Shown here one piece after another: positions 7,452-12,751 of a stretch of 12,751 bases of DNA. How positions within the stretch are numbered: the stretch's first letter is position 1; each line of letters begins with the position of its first letter. The notes beneath the pieces were generated by a model. It saw nothing but the letters and a program-made list of their open reading frames with translations, was not told the DNA's origin and did not search any database. Source of the stretch: Candidatus Methanophagaceae archaeon (GTDB lineage: Archaea; Halobacteriota; Syntropharchaeia; Alkanophagales; Methanospirareceae); NCBI GenBank assembly GCA_013374505.1, contig QENJ01000064.1, positions 1-12,751 on the forward strand, read 5' to 3'. The translations under genes and the position numbers were made by a program.

Positions 7452-8309
7452 ATGCCGGGCGAAGATAAAAGTGAAGGAACGGGAATGAAGACTATTGGTC
7501 TCTTAGCTATTGGATTGATAGCGGGCATTATAATAGGTGTTTTAGTCGGAGCTTTTGCTATACCGCAAACACAGAGTCTTGGTGTCGCAAATACAATAAC
7601 ATCCGAAGCAGCAGGTGAAAAAGCAGTTGATTTCCTCTCGGACTATGGTGGTTTGCCTCCTGGTGGTAACGTAACATTAATAAACGTGACTGAGCAGGGT
7701 GATGCGAACCTATATAAAATTGCGGTTAATTTGTCTGCACAGGGTATGTCGAAGACGCTAGAGTCATATATGACAAAGGATGGAAAAATGTTATTGCAGG
7801 GAGTTGTCATAGACGAATTTAAAGAGGAGGTAGAGCAGCAAGAGCAGCAGAGAAAAGAAGCGGAAAATCGTTCTCGTGTACCGCAGCAGGAGCAACAGAA
7901 GCAAACTACGATCGGCAATTTCATCGTGGGCGAGGACGAGATATGCTTGGAAGAAGACAAACCAATTATTTATTACTTTGGTTCCGATGGCTGTGGATAT
8001 TGCAAATGGGAGCATCCGATAATAGTAAACGTAACGTCAAACTTTGAAGGGTACATCTCGCTCCATGATAATATGAATTCTGATGCGGATAGAGACATAT
8101 TTTCCAAATACAGCACTGGTGGTGTGCCGACATTAGTATTTGGCTGCAAGTATTACCGAGTTGGTGCCGGTACGGGTATGGGCGAAGAGCAAGAATCAAA
8201 GGCGCTAACCGCACTTATTTGTGATTTGACCGATAATAAACCAGTAGATGTTTGCTTGGATCCAGAAATAGAAGCGTTAGTAGCTCAACTCGGATTACAC
8301 ATTAGTTAA
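7452..8309 (+). CDS. Membrane-anchored thioredoxin-fold protein (CGYC)
   Basis: From the ATG at 7452 the protein has 285 residues. Residues 14-37 form one hydrophobic, glycine-rich membrane helix, leaving the rest outside the cell. Residues about 48-122 form an extracellular N-terminal domain (EKAVDFLSDYGGLPPGG, then alternating strands). A Gln/Glu-rich probable coiled linker follows (124-151). Residues about 155-285 form a thioredoxin-like domain with the redox motif Cys181-Gly-Tyr-Cys184 and the conserved cis-proline loop GGVPTLVFG (Pro226). Additional cysteines are 165, 232, 257 and 268. The likely role is exported thiol-disulfide exchange: oxidase, isomerase or reductase. The open frame extends in frame back to 7293, but that part overlaps dph2 and precedes the promoter. 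A second possible start is the Met at 7485. It faces the cysteine-rich inhibitor gene tail to tail. Confidence 0.85.
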   Translation: MPGEDKSEGTGMKTIGLLAIGLIAGIIIGVLVGAFAIPQTQSLGVANTITSEAAGEKAVDFLSDYGGLPPGGNVTLINVTEQGDANLYKIAVNLSAQGMSKTLESYMTKDGKMLLQGVVIDEFKEEVEQQEQQRKEAENRSRVPQQEQQKQTTIGNFIVGEDEICLEEDKPIIYYFGSDGCGYCKWEHPIIVNVTSNFEGYISLHDNMNSDADRDIFSKYSTGGVPTLVFGCKYYRVGAGTGMGEEQESKALTALICDLTDNKPVDVCLDPEIEALVAQLGLHIS

Positions 8310-8372
8310 AGGGTGGTACAGAGATTTTTATCGTTGTATATGACGTTATAACTTCTACCGTATTTGTTTAGT

Positions 8373-8495
8373 AAACCACAAGGTTACACAGATTTTCACG
8401 AGAAAACAATAATAGGAATCTGGTTTTAATACACTATTGGCTATCCCATCCTTATTAATAATTCTTGTGTTAATCTTGTGTAATCTCGTGGTTTT
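8373..8495. repeat. Long imperfect inverted repeat, MITE-like
   Basis: The left arm (8373-8402, AAACCACAAGGTTACACAG onward) is an imperfect reverse complement of the right arm (8464-8495, ending ATCTCGTGGTTTT). Weaker complementarity continues inward to roughly 8425 and 8450. Arms of 30-45 bases around a short centre suggest a small mobile-element relic or a long RNA hairpin. The accacaaggttacacag theme resembles dispersed repeats seen in many environmental genomes; this is from memory and was not checked. Confidence 0.5.
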
Positions 8496-8533
8496 TTAGA
8501 TTAGTTATAACAAATACATTCCACCTATTTAAG

Positions 8534-8553
8534 ACGCGGATTTACGCGGATTT
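8534..8553. repeat. Tandem decamer ACGCGGATTT x2
   Basis: Two perfect adjacent copies (8534-8543 and 8544-8553). A related sequence, on the opposite strand, appears at 10371-10382 (CGCGAATCCGCG). The function is unknown. Confidence 0.6.
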
Positions 8554-8655
8554 AAGTTCTTCTGTCTCAATAATTGATTTTAGTGGGATATAACGTATAA
8601 CGATCTTCTTCACTGATTCGATTTTTTGTGGATACAATTTTGAACGGTTTTATGT

Positions 8656-8663
8656 AAAAAAAA
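8656..8663 (-). terminator. Poly-T terminator of the inhibitor gene
   Basis: A run of eight T on the minus strand begins about 42 bases after the stop codon at 8705. Archaeal RNA polymerase commonly ends at such T-runs without a hairpin. Role inferred. Confidence 0.4.
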
Positions 8664-8704
8664 GAGGAGAGTGTAAGACGTTGTCCTACATCCTATAGTT
8701 TTTT

Positions 8705-9283
8705 TTACGGGCACTCCCCGAAAGTCCATGCGCTTATTTCGCCGCTGCTGCAGGCCTCGCATTTGTTATCATATGTTTTCCCGTTATCACCGCAGACCGG
8801 CACGTATTCGCGTGTACACGCTTGATTCTGTTTCTGTTCCGCGGTGCAAGGCGTCCAAACGTTGGCACATTCGCCCGCAGTCCATGCGCTTATTTCGCCG
8901 CTGCTACATGCACTGCATTTGTTTCCGTATGTCCTACCATTATCCCCGCAAACAGGCGTGTAATCTAACGTACAAATTTCCGCCTTTTTCTCTTCCTCTG
9001 TGCAATTGAGCCACACAGGTGGTGGGCATTCTCCTTCAGTCCATGAGTTCACTTCGCCGCTGCTACAGGCCTCGCATTTGTTCCCGTATGTTTTCCCGTT
9101 ATCACCGCAGACCGGTACGTATTCCATCGTACACGCTTGATTCTGTTTCTGTTCCTCGGTGCAAGGAGTCCATTTTTGCGGGCACTCGCCGAAAGTCCAT
9201 GCGCTTATTTCACCGCTGCTGCAGGCCTCGCATTTGTTTCCGTATGTCTTCCCGTTATTGCCACAGACCGGCATGTATTCCAT
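8705..9283 (-). CDS. Kazal-domain segment downstream of an internal stop (Kazal 2-5)
   Basis: This frame is in phase with the upstream lipoprotein frame and separated from it only by the TGA at 9397-9395. The open stretch after that TGA begins at 9394; 9283 is merely its first ATG, which has no signal peptide or ribosome binding site and falls inside a Kazal domain. The segment encodes Kazal domains 2-5, with C1 to C6 at 9319-9182, 9163-9026, 9004-8867 and 8848-8711. Each has the CTxEY/CTLDY..PVCGDNGKTYGNKC core and CSSGE..SWT.GEC end of ovomucoid-type serine protease inhibitors. The P1 residue two after the second cysteine is Met, Met, Leu and Arg in order, so the domains should favour different proteases. 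It probably belongs to one original 387-codon gene (8705-9868). Whether it is now expressed depends on readthrough or reinitiation. Confidence 0.8.
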   Translation of the reverse strand: MEYMPVCGNNGKTYGNKCEACSSGEISAWTFGECPQKWTPCTEEQKQNQACTMEYVPVCGDNGKTYGNKCEACSSGEVNSWTEGECPPPVWLNCTEEEKKAEICTLDYTPVCGDNGRTYGNKCSACSSGEISAWTAGECANVWTPCTAEQKQNQACTREYVPVCGDNGKTYDNKCEACSSGEISAWTFGECP

Positions 9284-9478
9284 CGTACACGTTTGATTCT
9301 GTATCTGTTCCGCGGTGCAAGGAGTCCAAACGTTGGCACATTCGCCCGCAGTCCATGCGGATATTTCGCCGCTGCTGCATGCCTCACAATTGTTTCAGTA
9401 TTTTTTAACGTAATCACCGCAGACGACCGGCGTGTAATCTAACGTACAAATTTCCGCCTTTTTCTCTTCGACGGTACA
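8711..9478 (-). repeat. Five tandem Kazal-coding repeats, 156/159 bp
   Basis: First cysteines lie at 9478, 9319, 9163, 9004 and 8848, giving spacings of 159, 156, 159 and 156 bases. Repeats 1 and 4 share EEKKAEICTLDYTPV; repeats 2 and 5 share NVWTPCTAEQ and AWTFGECP. The pattern is therefore a three-domain block (474 bp) duplicated to give 1-2-3 then 4-5. This suggests block duplication rather than single-unit expansion. Confidence 0.85.
9395..9397 (-). other. In-frame TGA inside Kazal domain 1
   Basis: The stop sits exactly where Kazal repeats 2-4 have a GGA glycine codon in TYGNKC (repeat 5 has Asp). One G-to-T change on the coding strand explains it. Nearby codons are also altered: PVVCGDYVKKY stands in place of PVCGDNGKTY, including a duplicated GTC. 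The frame stays open for 229 further codons. Confidence 0.9.
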
Positions 9479-9868
9479 TTTAACCCACTTCTGTACTAAT
9501 CCACACGTTTCCTCGCACGCTGCCAGTGTATGAAATGGTACGGTACCCTCGCAGCCGCCCCAAATAAATTCTTTACATGTTTGTGTCTCTTTGTCGAAGT
9601 AGTACTTAGGTATTGCTGCTCTGCAAGGGCCTACGTCTGGCTCCAGGTCACATCTGTCCTTGCTTGCTACGGCAAGCTCGGCTTTTGTCGCAGGCTCAGC
9701 TTCTGCCGTACTTGCCCGCTGTTCATCTTCAGTCACGGATTCAATGCTTGACTTATCTACCTGGTGCTCGTCTTCCGTCACGGGCTTCACTTCGGACTTA
9801 TCCACGCAGCCCGAAATGGCTATTAGCCCAATAACGACAAGAACCAATACCACATAGTGCTTTTTCAT
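9395..9868 (-). CDS. Lipoprotein with Kunitz/BPTI domain and truncated Kazal domain
   Basis: This is a 157-residue product up to an in-frame TGA. Residues 1-20 form a hydrophobic signal ending in a lipobox, AISGC, with Cys21 as the lipid-modified residue. Residues 22-70 are an acidic tether containing two 15-residue repeats (VDKSEVKPVTEDEHQ, VDKSSIESVTEDEQR). Residues 73-122 form a Kunitz/BPTI inhibitor domain with all six cysteines (73, 82, 98, 106, 118, 122) at spacings 8-15-7-11-3; the fourth loop is one residue shorter than in BPTI. The P1 site is Arg83 in GPCRAAI, predicting inhibition of trypsin-like proteases. Residues from 131 begin Kazal domain 1, whose P1 is Leu143 (CTLDY), and it is cut short by the stop. 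An AGGAG lies 8 bases before the ATG. The gene continues in frame beyond the TGA with four more Kazal domains. Confidence 0.87.
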   Translation of the reverse strand: MKKHYVVLVLVVIGLIAISGCVDKSEVKPVTEDEHQVDKSSIESVTEDEQRASTAEAEPATKAELAVASKDRCDLEPDVGPCRAAIPKYYFDKETQTCKEFIWGGCEGTVPFHTLAACEETCGLVQKWVKCTVEEKKAEICTLDYTPVVCGDYVKKY

Positions 9869-10127
9869 TTTTTTGTCTCCTATATTATGTATATACCCAT
9901 TTCATTCGGTTTTTTGATTTAGTTGATTATCACATAAGATATGATGTATAATAAGCTTTTCGGTTATTATGTTGGCTATACAAGTACAAAAACGCTAAGA
10001 AACACGGAATGTTTTAAAGAAAACACAAAAAGAACCCAAAAAGTCGAAAACCGTTTTAGGTACATAACCGGGTTAAAGGATAGGTGGAAAAAAATGCCAA
10101 TGAGACGAGCTGTGAGCAAAGGCTAAA

Positions 10128-10277
10128 ATGAGGCCCGAAGATACTCAGAAAAATGAGCAGGAAACCGGTAAGAAAGTTGAAGGTTTGTCAGATGAATAAC
10201 TTGAAGTAACAGCGGGAAAACAAGGGTTTACAGAAAAAGAAGTGACCGATGCAGACGAAAACGCCCTTACAACGTAA
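10128..10277 (+). pseudogene. Small acidic reading frame broken by one TAA
   Basis: ATG at 10128 opens 23 codons (MRPEDTQKNEQETGKKVEGL then SDE), a TAA at 10197-10199, then 25 further in-phase codons (LEVTAGKQGF, then TEKEVTDADE) to a TAA at 10275. If the stop replaced a sense codon, the middle would read LSDE-x-LEVTAGK. That resembles the LSDEELE..AGG end of Nif11-type RiPP leader peptides, with GK where GG is expected. There are no modifying enzymes nearby. Very tentative; it could be chance. Confidence 0.2.
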
Positions 10278-10431
10278 AATAAGGGGCACATAGAGTGTGG
10301 TTCATAAATGTGTGGTGTAGTAGGGGAAAGTCTTACAAACACCCATTTTTTCAGCGTAATCCACAAGGCACGCGAATCCGCGTTGATGTTTTTCGGTCAA
10401 ATCACCAGAAATAGGTCATATAACCTACTAC

Positions 10432-10441
10432 TTTTATATAT
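10432..10441 (+). promoter_or_regulatory. TATA box of the MBL-fold gene
   Basis: TTTTATATAT is centred about 35 bases before the ATG at 10472, predicting a short leader of roughly 10 bases. It is a strong match to an archaeal TATA box. Confidence 0.6.
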
Positions 10442-10471
10442 CTACCGTCAAACATATTAGAGTAGAGACAA

Positions 10472-11248
10472 ATGACAAAACTATGCGTATTGGCAAGCGG
10501 AAGCAAAGGAAATGCTATTTATGTCTCTAATAGCAGAACCGCCATTTTAATAGATGCCGGTCTGTCGGGTATAGAGCTCGAACGGCGTTTGCGGTCAATA
10601 GGTACCGGAGCGGAAGCGCTGGATGCAATTGTGGTTTCACACGAGCATACAGATCATATTCAAAGTGTAGGTGTGCTCTCACGCCGTTTCCAACTGCCGG
10701 TTTATATTAACGAACCAACGCTGACCGCAGCGAAGACCGAACTTGGCGCCATACAGGAAACCATAAGATTTCAAAGTGGGGCGGCCTTCGACATAGGTAG
10801 CCTTACAATCCACCCTTTTCCCGTTTCTCACGATGCTGCCGACCCCGTGGGGTTCACGATTCAAGACGGTAGCGCAAAGGTAGGTATTGCCACAGATCTT
10901 GGTGTTGCAACGGAGTCTGTCTGCCACAGCCTCAAAGGATGCCAGCTTGTAGTACTGGAAGCGAATCACGATATTAAGATGCTGGAAGAGGGCCCATATC
11001 CGTGGGAACTAAAACAGAGGATTCAAAGCAACCTGGGGCACCTCTCAAATGAGGCGTCCCGTGATCTTTTGAGTAAAGTTGCCAGCAGCCAACTCGAACA
11101 TGTAATTTTGGCACACATCAGTGAGACCAATAACCACCCCGACCGGGCTTTATCGGTAGTACAGGCTGCCGCGGACCATCACGCAAACCGGCTCCACATT
11201 GCCAGCCAGCATACGGCAGGAGATATTATTGCCATAGACGGCACTTAA
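10472..11248 (+). CDS. MBL-fold metallohydrolase, YycJ/WalJ family
   Basis: This 258-residue metallo-beta-lactamase-fold protein has the zinc motif SHEHTDH (His57, His59, Asp61, His62), a further ligand at VSHDA (His120), ATDLG (Asp142) and LAHISETNNHP (His215). The PYPWELKQRI segment (176-184) followed by NLGHLSNEAS (187-196) is characteristic of the YycJ/WalJ branch rather than glyoxalase or RNase J types. Members are soluble; some have been linked to DNA exonuclease or mismatch-repair-like activity in bacteria, which is not established for archaea. It is transcribed from its own TATA box. The UPF0280 gene follows 82 bases later but has its own TATA box too, so the two may be separate transcripts. 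Confidence 0.9.
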   Translation: MTKLCVLASGSKGNAIYVSNSRTAILIDAGLSGIELERRLRSIGTGAEALDAIVVSHEHTDHIQSVGVLSRRFQLPVYINEPTLTAAKTELGAIQETIRFQSGAAFDIGSLTIHPFPVSHDAADPVGFTIQDGSAKVGIATDLGVATESVCHSLKGCQLVVLEANHDIKMLEEGPYPWELKQRIQSNLGHLSNEASRDLLSKVASSQLEHVILAHISETNNHPDRALSVVQAAADHHANRLHIASQHTAGDIIAIDGT

Positions 11249-11284
11249 AACTATGCTTACCGTGCTGCCTAATTTTAGCGTGGG

Positions 11285-11297
11285 TTAAATATTTAAA
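11285..11297 (+). promoter_or_regulatory. TATA box of the UPF0280 gene
   Basis: TTAAATATTTAAA is an AT-rich palindrome-like box about 40 bases before the ATG at 11331. It predicts a transcript start near 11318 and a leader of about 13 bases. Confidence 0.5.
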
Positions 11298-11330
11298 GAC
11301 AAGAGAAATATTATGAGGATCTAAGATGAA

Positions 11331-12020
11331 ATGAAAGAGCGATTCGTGCTAAAAGAGACCTTCGCATGGATTTCGGCAGACGAAAAGAGGTACATAGAAG
11401 TAGCAAAAGCGGAGCTAAAAGAACGTAGAACGGATTTGGAACGGTTTGTGCGCTGGCAGCCATATTTTGCCGTTACGCTTGATGAGTATCAGATAGACCA
11501 AACGAATGAGCTACCCGAGATCGTGCTACGAATGATAGAATCCGCGAGTAAGTTCGGTATAGGTCCGATGTCCGCAGTAGCAGGTACTTTAGCGGAATTT
11601 GCAGTGGCTGCGATGCGAGATGCAGGTGCTACTTATGCAATGGTGGATAACGGCGGTGACGTTGCGTTGATAACAGATAGAGACGTGCTAGTTGGAATAT
11701 ATGCAGGAGAAAGCCCATTTTCTAATAAAATTGCACTTAAGATACGACCATCTTCTGTTTTATTGGGTATCTGCACCTCTTCGGGGTCCGTGGGTCATTC
11801 TATAAGCTTTGGTAACGCGGATGCTGCAACGGTGATGAGTAATAGCGCATCATTGTCCGATGCCGCTGCTACTGCGCTTTGCAATTCCGTTAGCGATGCG
11901 CAATCAGTTAAAAACGCTTTTCAGACGATTGAGCATGTGGACGGCATCCGGGGTGCACTTGTGATATACAAGGATGTGCTCGCGACATGCGGGAAAATAG
12001 CGGAGATTGTTCGCTTATAA
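11331..12020 (+). CDS. UPF0280 family protein (ApbE-like fold)
   Basis: This 229-residue protein has the UPF0280 family pattern, related to the ApbE flavin-transferase fold. Visible family segments are FGIGPMSAVAGTLAEF (75-90), YAMVDNGGDVAL (102-113), GICTSSGSVGHSISFG (146-161) and DAATVMSNSASLSDAAATAL (164-183). The family is widespread in methanogens and other archaea. The true reaction is not established; ApbE relatives bind FAD and metal, and the conserved VDNGGD and TSSG segments match those sites. There is no signal peptide, so it is cytoplasmic. Length is normal. A GAGG lies 12 bases before the ATG. A perfect hairpin begins two bases after its stop. Confidence 0.9.
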   Translation: MKERFVLKETFAWISADEKRYIEVAKAELKERRTDLERFVRWQPYFAVTLDEYQIDQTNELPEIVLRMIESASKFGIGPMSAVAGTLAEFAVAAMRDAGATYAMVDNGGDVALITDRDVLVGIYAGESPFSNKIALKIRPSSVLLGICTSSGSVGHSISFGNADAATVMSNSASLSDAAATALCNSVSDAQSVKNAFQTIEHVDGIRGALVIYKDVLATCGKIAEIVRL

Positions 12021-12021
12021 C

Positions 12022-12050
12022 TCAAACTTTCTTTAGGAAAGAAAGTTTGA
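12022..12050 (+). terminator. Perfect 13-bp hairpin after the UPF0280 gene
   Basis: TCAAACTTTCTTT (12022-12034) pairs perfectly with AAAGAAAGTTTGA (12038-12050) around the loop AGG. It starts two bases after the stop codon at 12018-12020. T-runs follow at 12094-12099 and 12102-12106. It probably ends or stabilises the mRNA 3' end, but the stem is AT-rich and could also be a dispersed palindromic repeat. Confidence 0.55.
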
Positions 12051-12368
12051 TCAAAGAAACGTCTTCTTGGGGCACAATCGAAAAAGTCAGTGATTTTTTA
12101 ATTTTTCATCCATCGAACCCCACATTTTCATCGTGTTTGCAAATAGTAAACTACCAAAAAGTGGGTGCACCCCCCTTTAAATAGGGTTAATTAATTGAGC
12201 GGGCATATGAAGATCAATCCATCAAAACCAAGGGCAGATAAAAATCATAGATACATAGTATTAATTCTATTTCAACAAGCTAAGAGTGAAACAAAGACGA
12301 AAAAATGTAAAAATTGAGATAGCTCACGCTCAGTCATTCCATCCTTCACTCTTCTACTTGTCTTTGAC
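12051..12368. other. Gap between the hairpin and the transposase
   Basis: T-runs at 12094-12106 are likely termination signals. A 10-bp palindrome GGGTGCACCC lies at 12163-12172. A 36-codon frame at 12207-12317 (plus strand, MKINPSKPRADKNHRYIVL then a basic tail) has no recognised domain. It could be a chance frame or the start of a gene cut by the insertion element. The left end of the insertion element should fall between about 12300 and 12368, but its terminal repeat cannot be identified without the other end. Confidence 0.4.
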
Positions 12369-12751
12369 TCAATGAAGGTAGTTAGGATGGTAAAGAAGTA
12401 CTTCCTCCCAATTCCCGACATGGTCTGTCAATCCAGCAGCGATTGCAGGAGTACGTTTTTGCTTCCCTTTGCCCTTGCCGAGCGTCAAACTCATATGTGG
12501 CCTGACGAAATTATAGAAGACTTGAAAGAGAAACATCTGCCCTTCGAGTTCCTCTTTTTTCTTCGCTGCCGCCAGTGTTCTCCTTATCAAAGAGCACAAA
12601 CAGCTCCTCAGCGTGAGGTTAAACCGCTCTACGTATGAGGTGTTTACCGTTTTACCGACGTTCTTCAGCCTGCTGATAAATTCCACGATCTGCACCAGAG
12701 AATGACTGCTTATCACCTTTTTATAAACTCGTGAGATGCGTACGCCGTTCC
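12369..12751 (-). CDS. IS1-like transposase, C-terminal part (runs off the window)
   Basis: At least 127 residues are visible and the frame stays open to the right edge, so the gene is cut by the window and not necessarily broken. The segment has the C-terminal signature of IS1-type DDE transposases: RVYKKVISSHSL, NTSYVERFNLTLR (carrying the last catalytic Glu), AKKKEELEG, VFYNFVRPHMSL and RTPAIAAGLTDHV. GTG at 12716 is the first possible start inside the window but lies within the conserved domain, so the true start is beyond 12751. The catalytic Asp residues are not in view. Confidence 0.85.
   Translation of the reverse strand, partial: NGVRISRVYKKVISSHSLVQIVEFISRLKNVGKTVNTSYVERFNLTLRSCLCSLIRRTLAAAKKKEELEGQMFLFQVFYNFVRPHMSLTLGKGKGKQKRTPAIAAGLTDHVGNWEEVLLYHPNYLH

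Larger units (their letters stand above)
8310..8704. other. Intergenic region with inverted and direct repeats
   Basis: This 395-base AT-rich gap between two convergent genes has no convincing reading frame. It contains a long imperfect inverted repeat (8373-8495), a tandem decamer ACGCGGATTT (8534-8553) and a run of eight A at 8656-8663, which is a T-run for the minus-strand gene. It may represent a small non-autonomous element or a bidirectional termination region. Confidence 0.6.
9869..10471. other. 600-base region without a convincing gene
   Basis: The inhibitor gene promoter must lie at the left end: AT-rich, with GGTATATACA on the minus strand at 9888-9897, though that is too close if the AGGAG is used. 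A 61-codon frame at 9941-10126 (plus) is lysine/arginine-rich with no recognisable domain and no clear ribosome binding site. A small acidic broken frame lies at 10128-10277. The right end holds the TATA box of the next gene. An imperfect palindrome CGCGAATCCGCG is at 10371-10382. Confidence 0.5.

Noticed and set aside
9395..9397. TGA read as selenocysteine or as glycine by a changed genetic code
   Set aside because: The position is a glycine in the sister repeats, not cysteine. Several genes here (antitoxin, DUF2283, transposase) end in TGA, so it is a normal stop in this genome.
8728..9442. Long plus-strand frames opposite the Kazal array
   Set aside because: They are mirror frames of the tandem repeats, with repetitive RRCCRPRIC-like translations and no start signals.
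9941..10126. 61-residue basic frame on the plus strand
   Set aside because: There is no ribosome binding site, recognisable domain or partner. Composition is A-rich and consistent with a chance frame.
10310..10470. Plus-strand frame beginning MCGVVGES, like a glutamine amidotransferase N-terminus
   Set aside because: Only six residues match, nothing family-like follows, and the frame runs through the promoter of the next gene.

Overview
The window looks archaeal, most likely from a euryarchaeal methanogen or anaerobic methane/alkane oxidiser of the ANME-1/Methanophagales kind. Three lines of evidence support this. There is a complete archaeal-type diphthamide enzyme Dph2 and a UPF0280 (ApbE-like) protein of the sort common in methanogens. 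Start codons are preceded by archaeal TATA boxes at leaderless or short-leader spacing, with some GGAGG-type ribosome binding sites. The large secreted protein carries archaeal surface-protein modules. The lineage is inferred from gene families, not proven.

Left part (1-2400): a PIN-domain toxin and its RHH/UPF0175 antitoxin overlap on the minus strand. A palindrome-rich intergenic segment (about 1080-1290) follows, then a purine nucleoside/methylthio-nucleoside phosphorylase, then an orphan VapB-like antitoxin.

Centre (2427-7314, all minus strand): a 1109-residue secreted protein has a CHAP domain, five aspartate-rich DWDGDG repeats, a NosD-type beta-helix, a C39-like peptidase domain and an archaeal surface-protein C-terminus. 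It is translationally coupled (ATGA) to a DUF2283 gene. Upstream of that lie decayed remains of a DUF4258 gene and a second DUF2283 tail, and then Dph2.

Right of centre (7452-9868): a membrane-anchored thioredoxin-fold protein (CGYC) on the plus strand converges on a cysteine-rich lipoprotein gene on the minus strand. That gene encodes a lipobox signal, one Kunitz/BPTI domain and five tandem Kazal domains. It is interrupted in the first Kazal domain by one in-frame TGA where its sister repeats have GGA (Gly). The protease-inhibitor lipoprotein is the most unusual item in the window. The nearby secreted cysteine-peptidase-like protein and the exported thioredoxin suggest a cell-surface protein-processing neighbourhood, but that link is inference.

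Right end (9869-12751): a 600-base stretch without a convincing gene holds a small broken reading frame. It is followed by a YycJ-type metallo-beta-lactamase-fold hydrolase and the UPF0280 gene (both plus strand), a perfect 13-bp hairpin, and the C-terminal part of an IS1-like transposase that runs off the right edge. No rRNA, tRNA or CRISPR array was seen.
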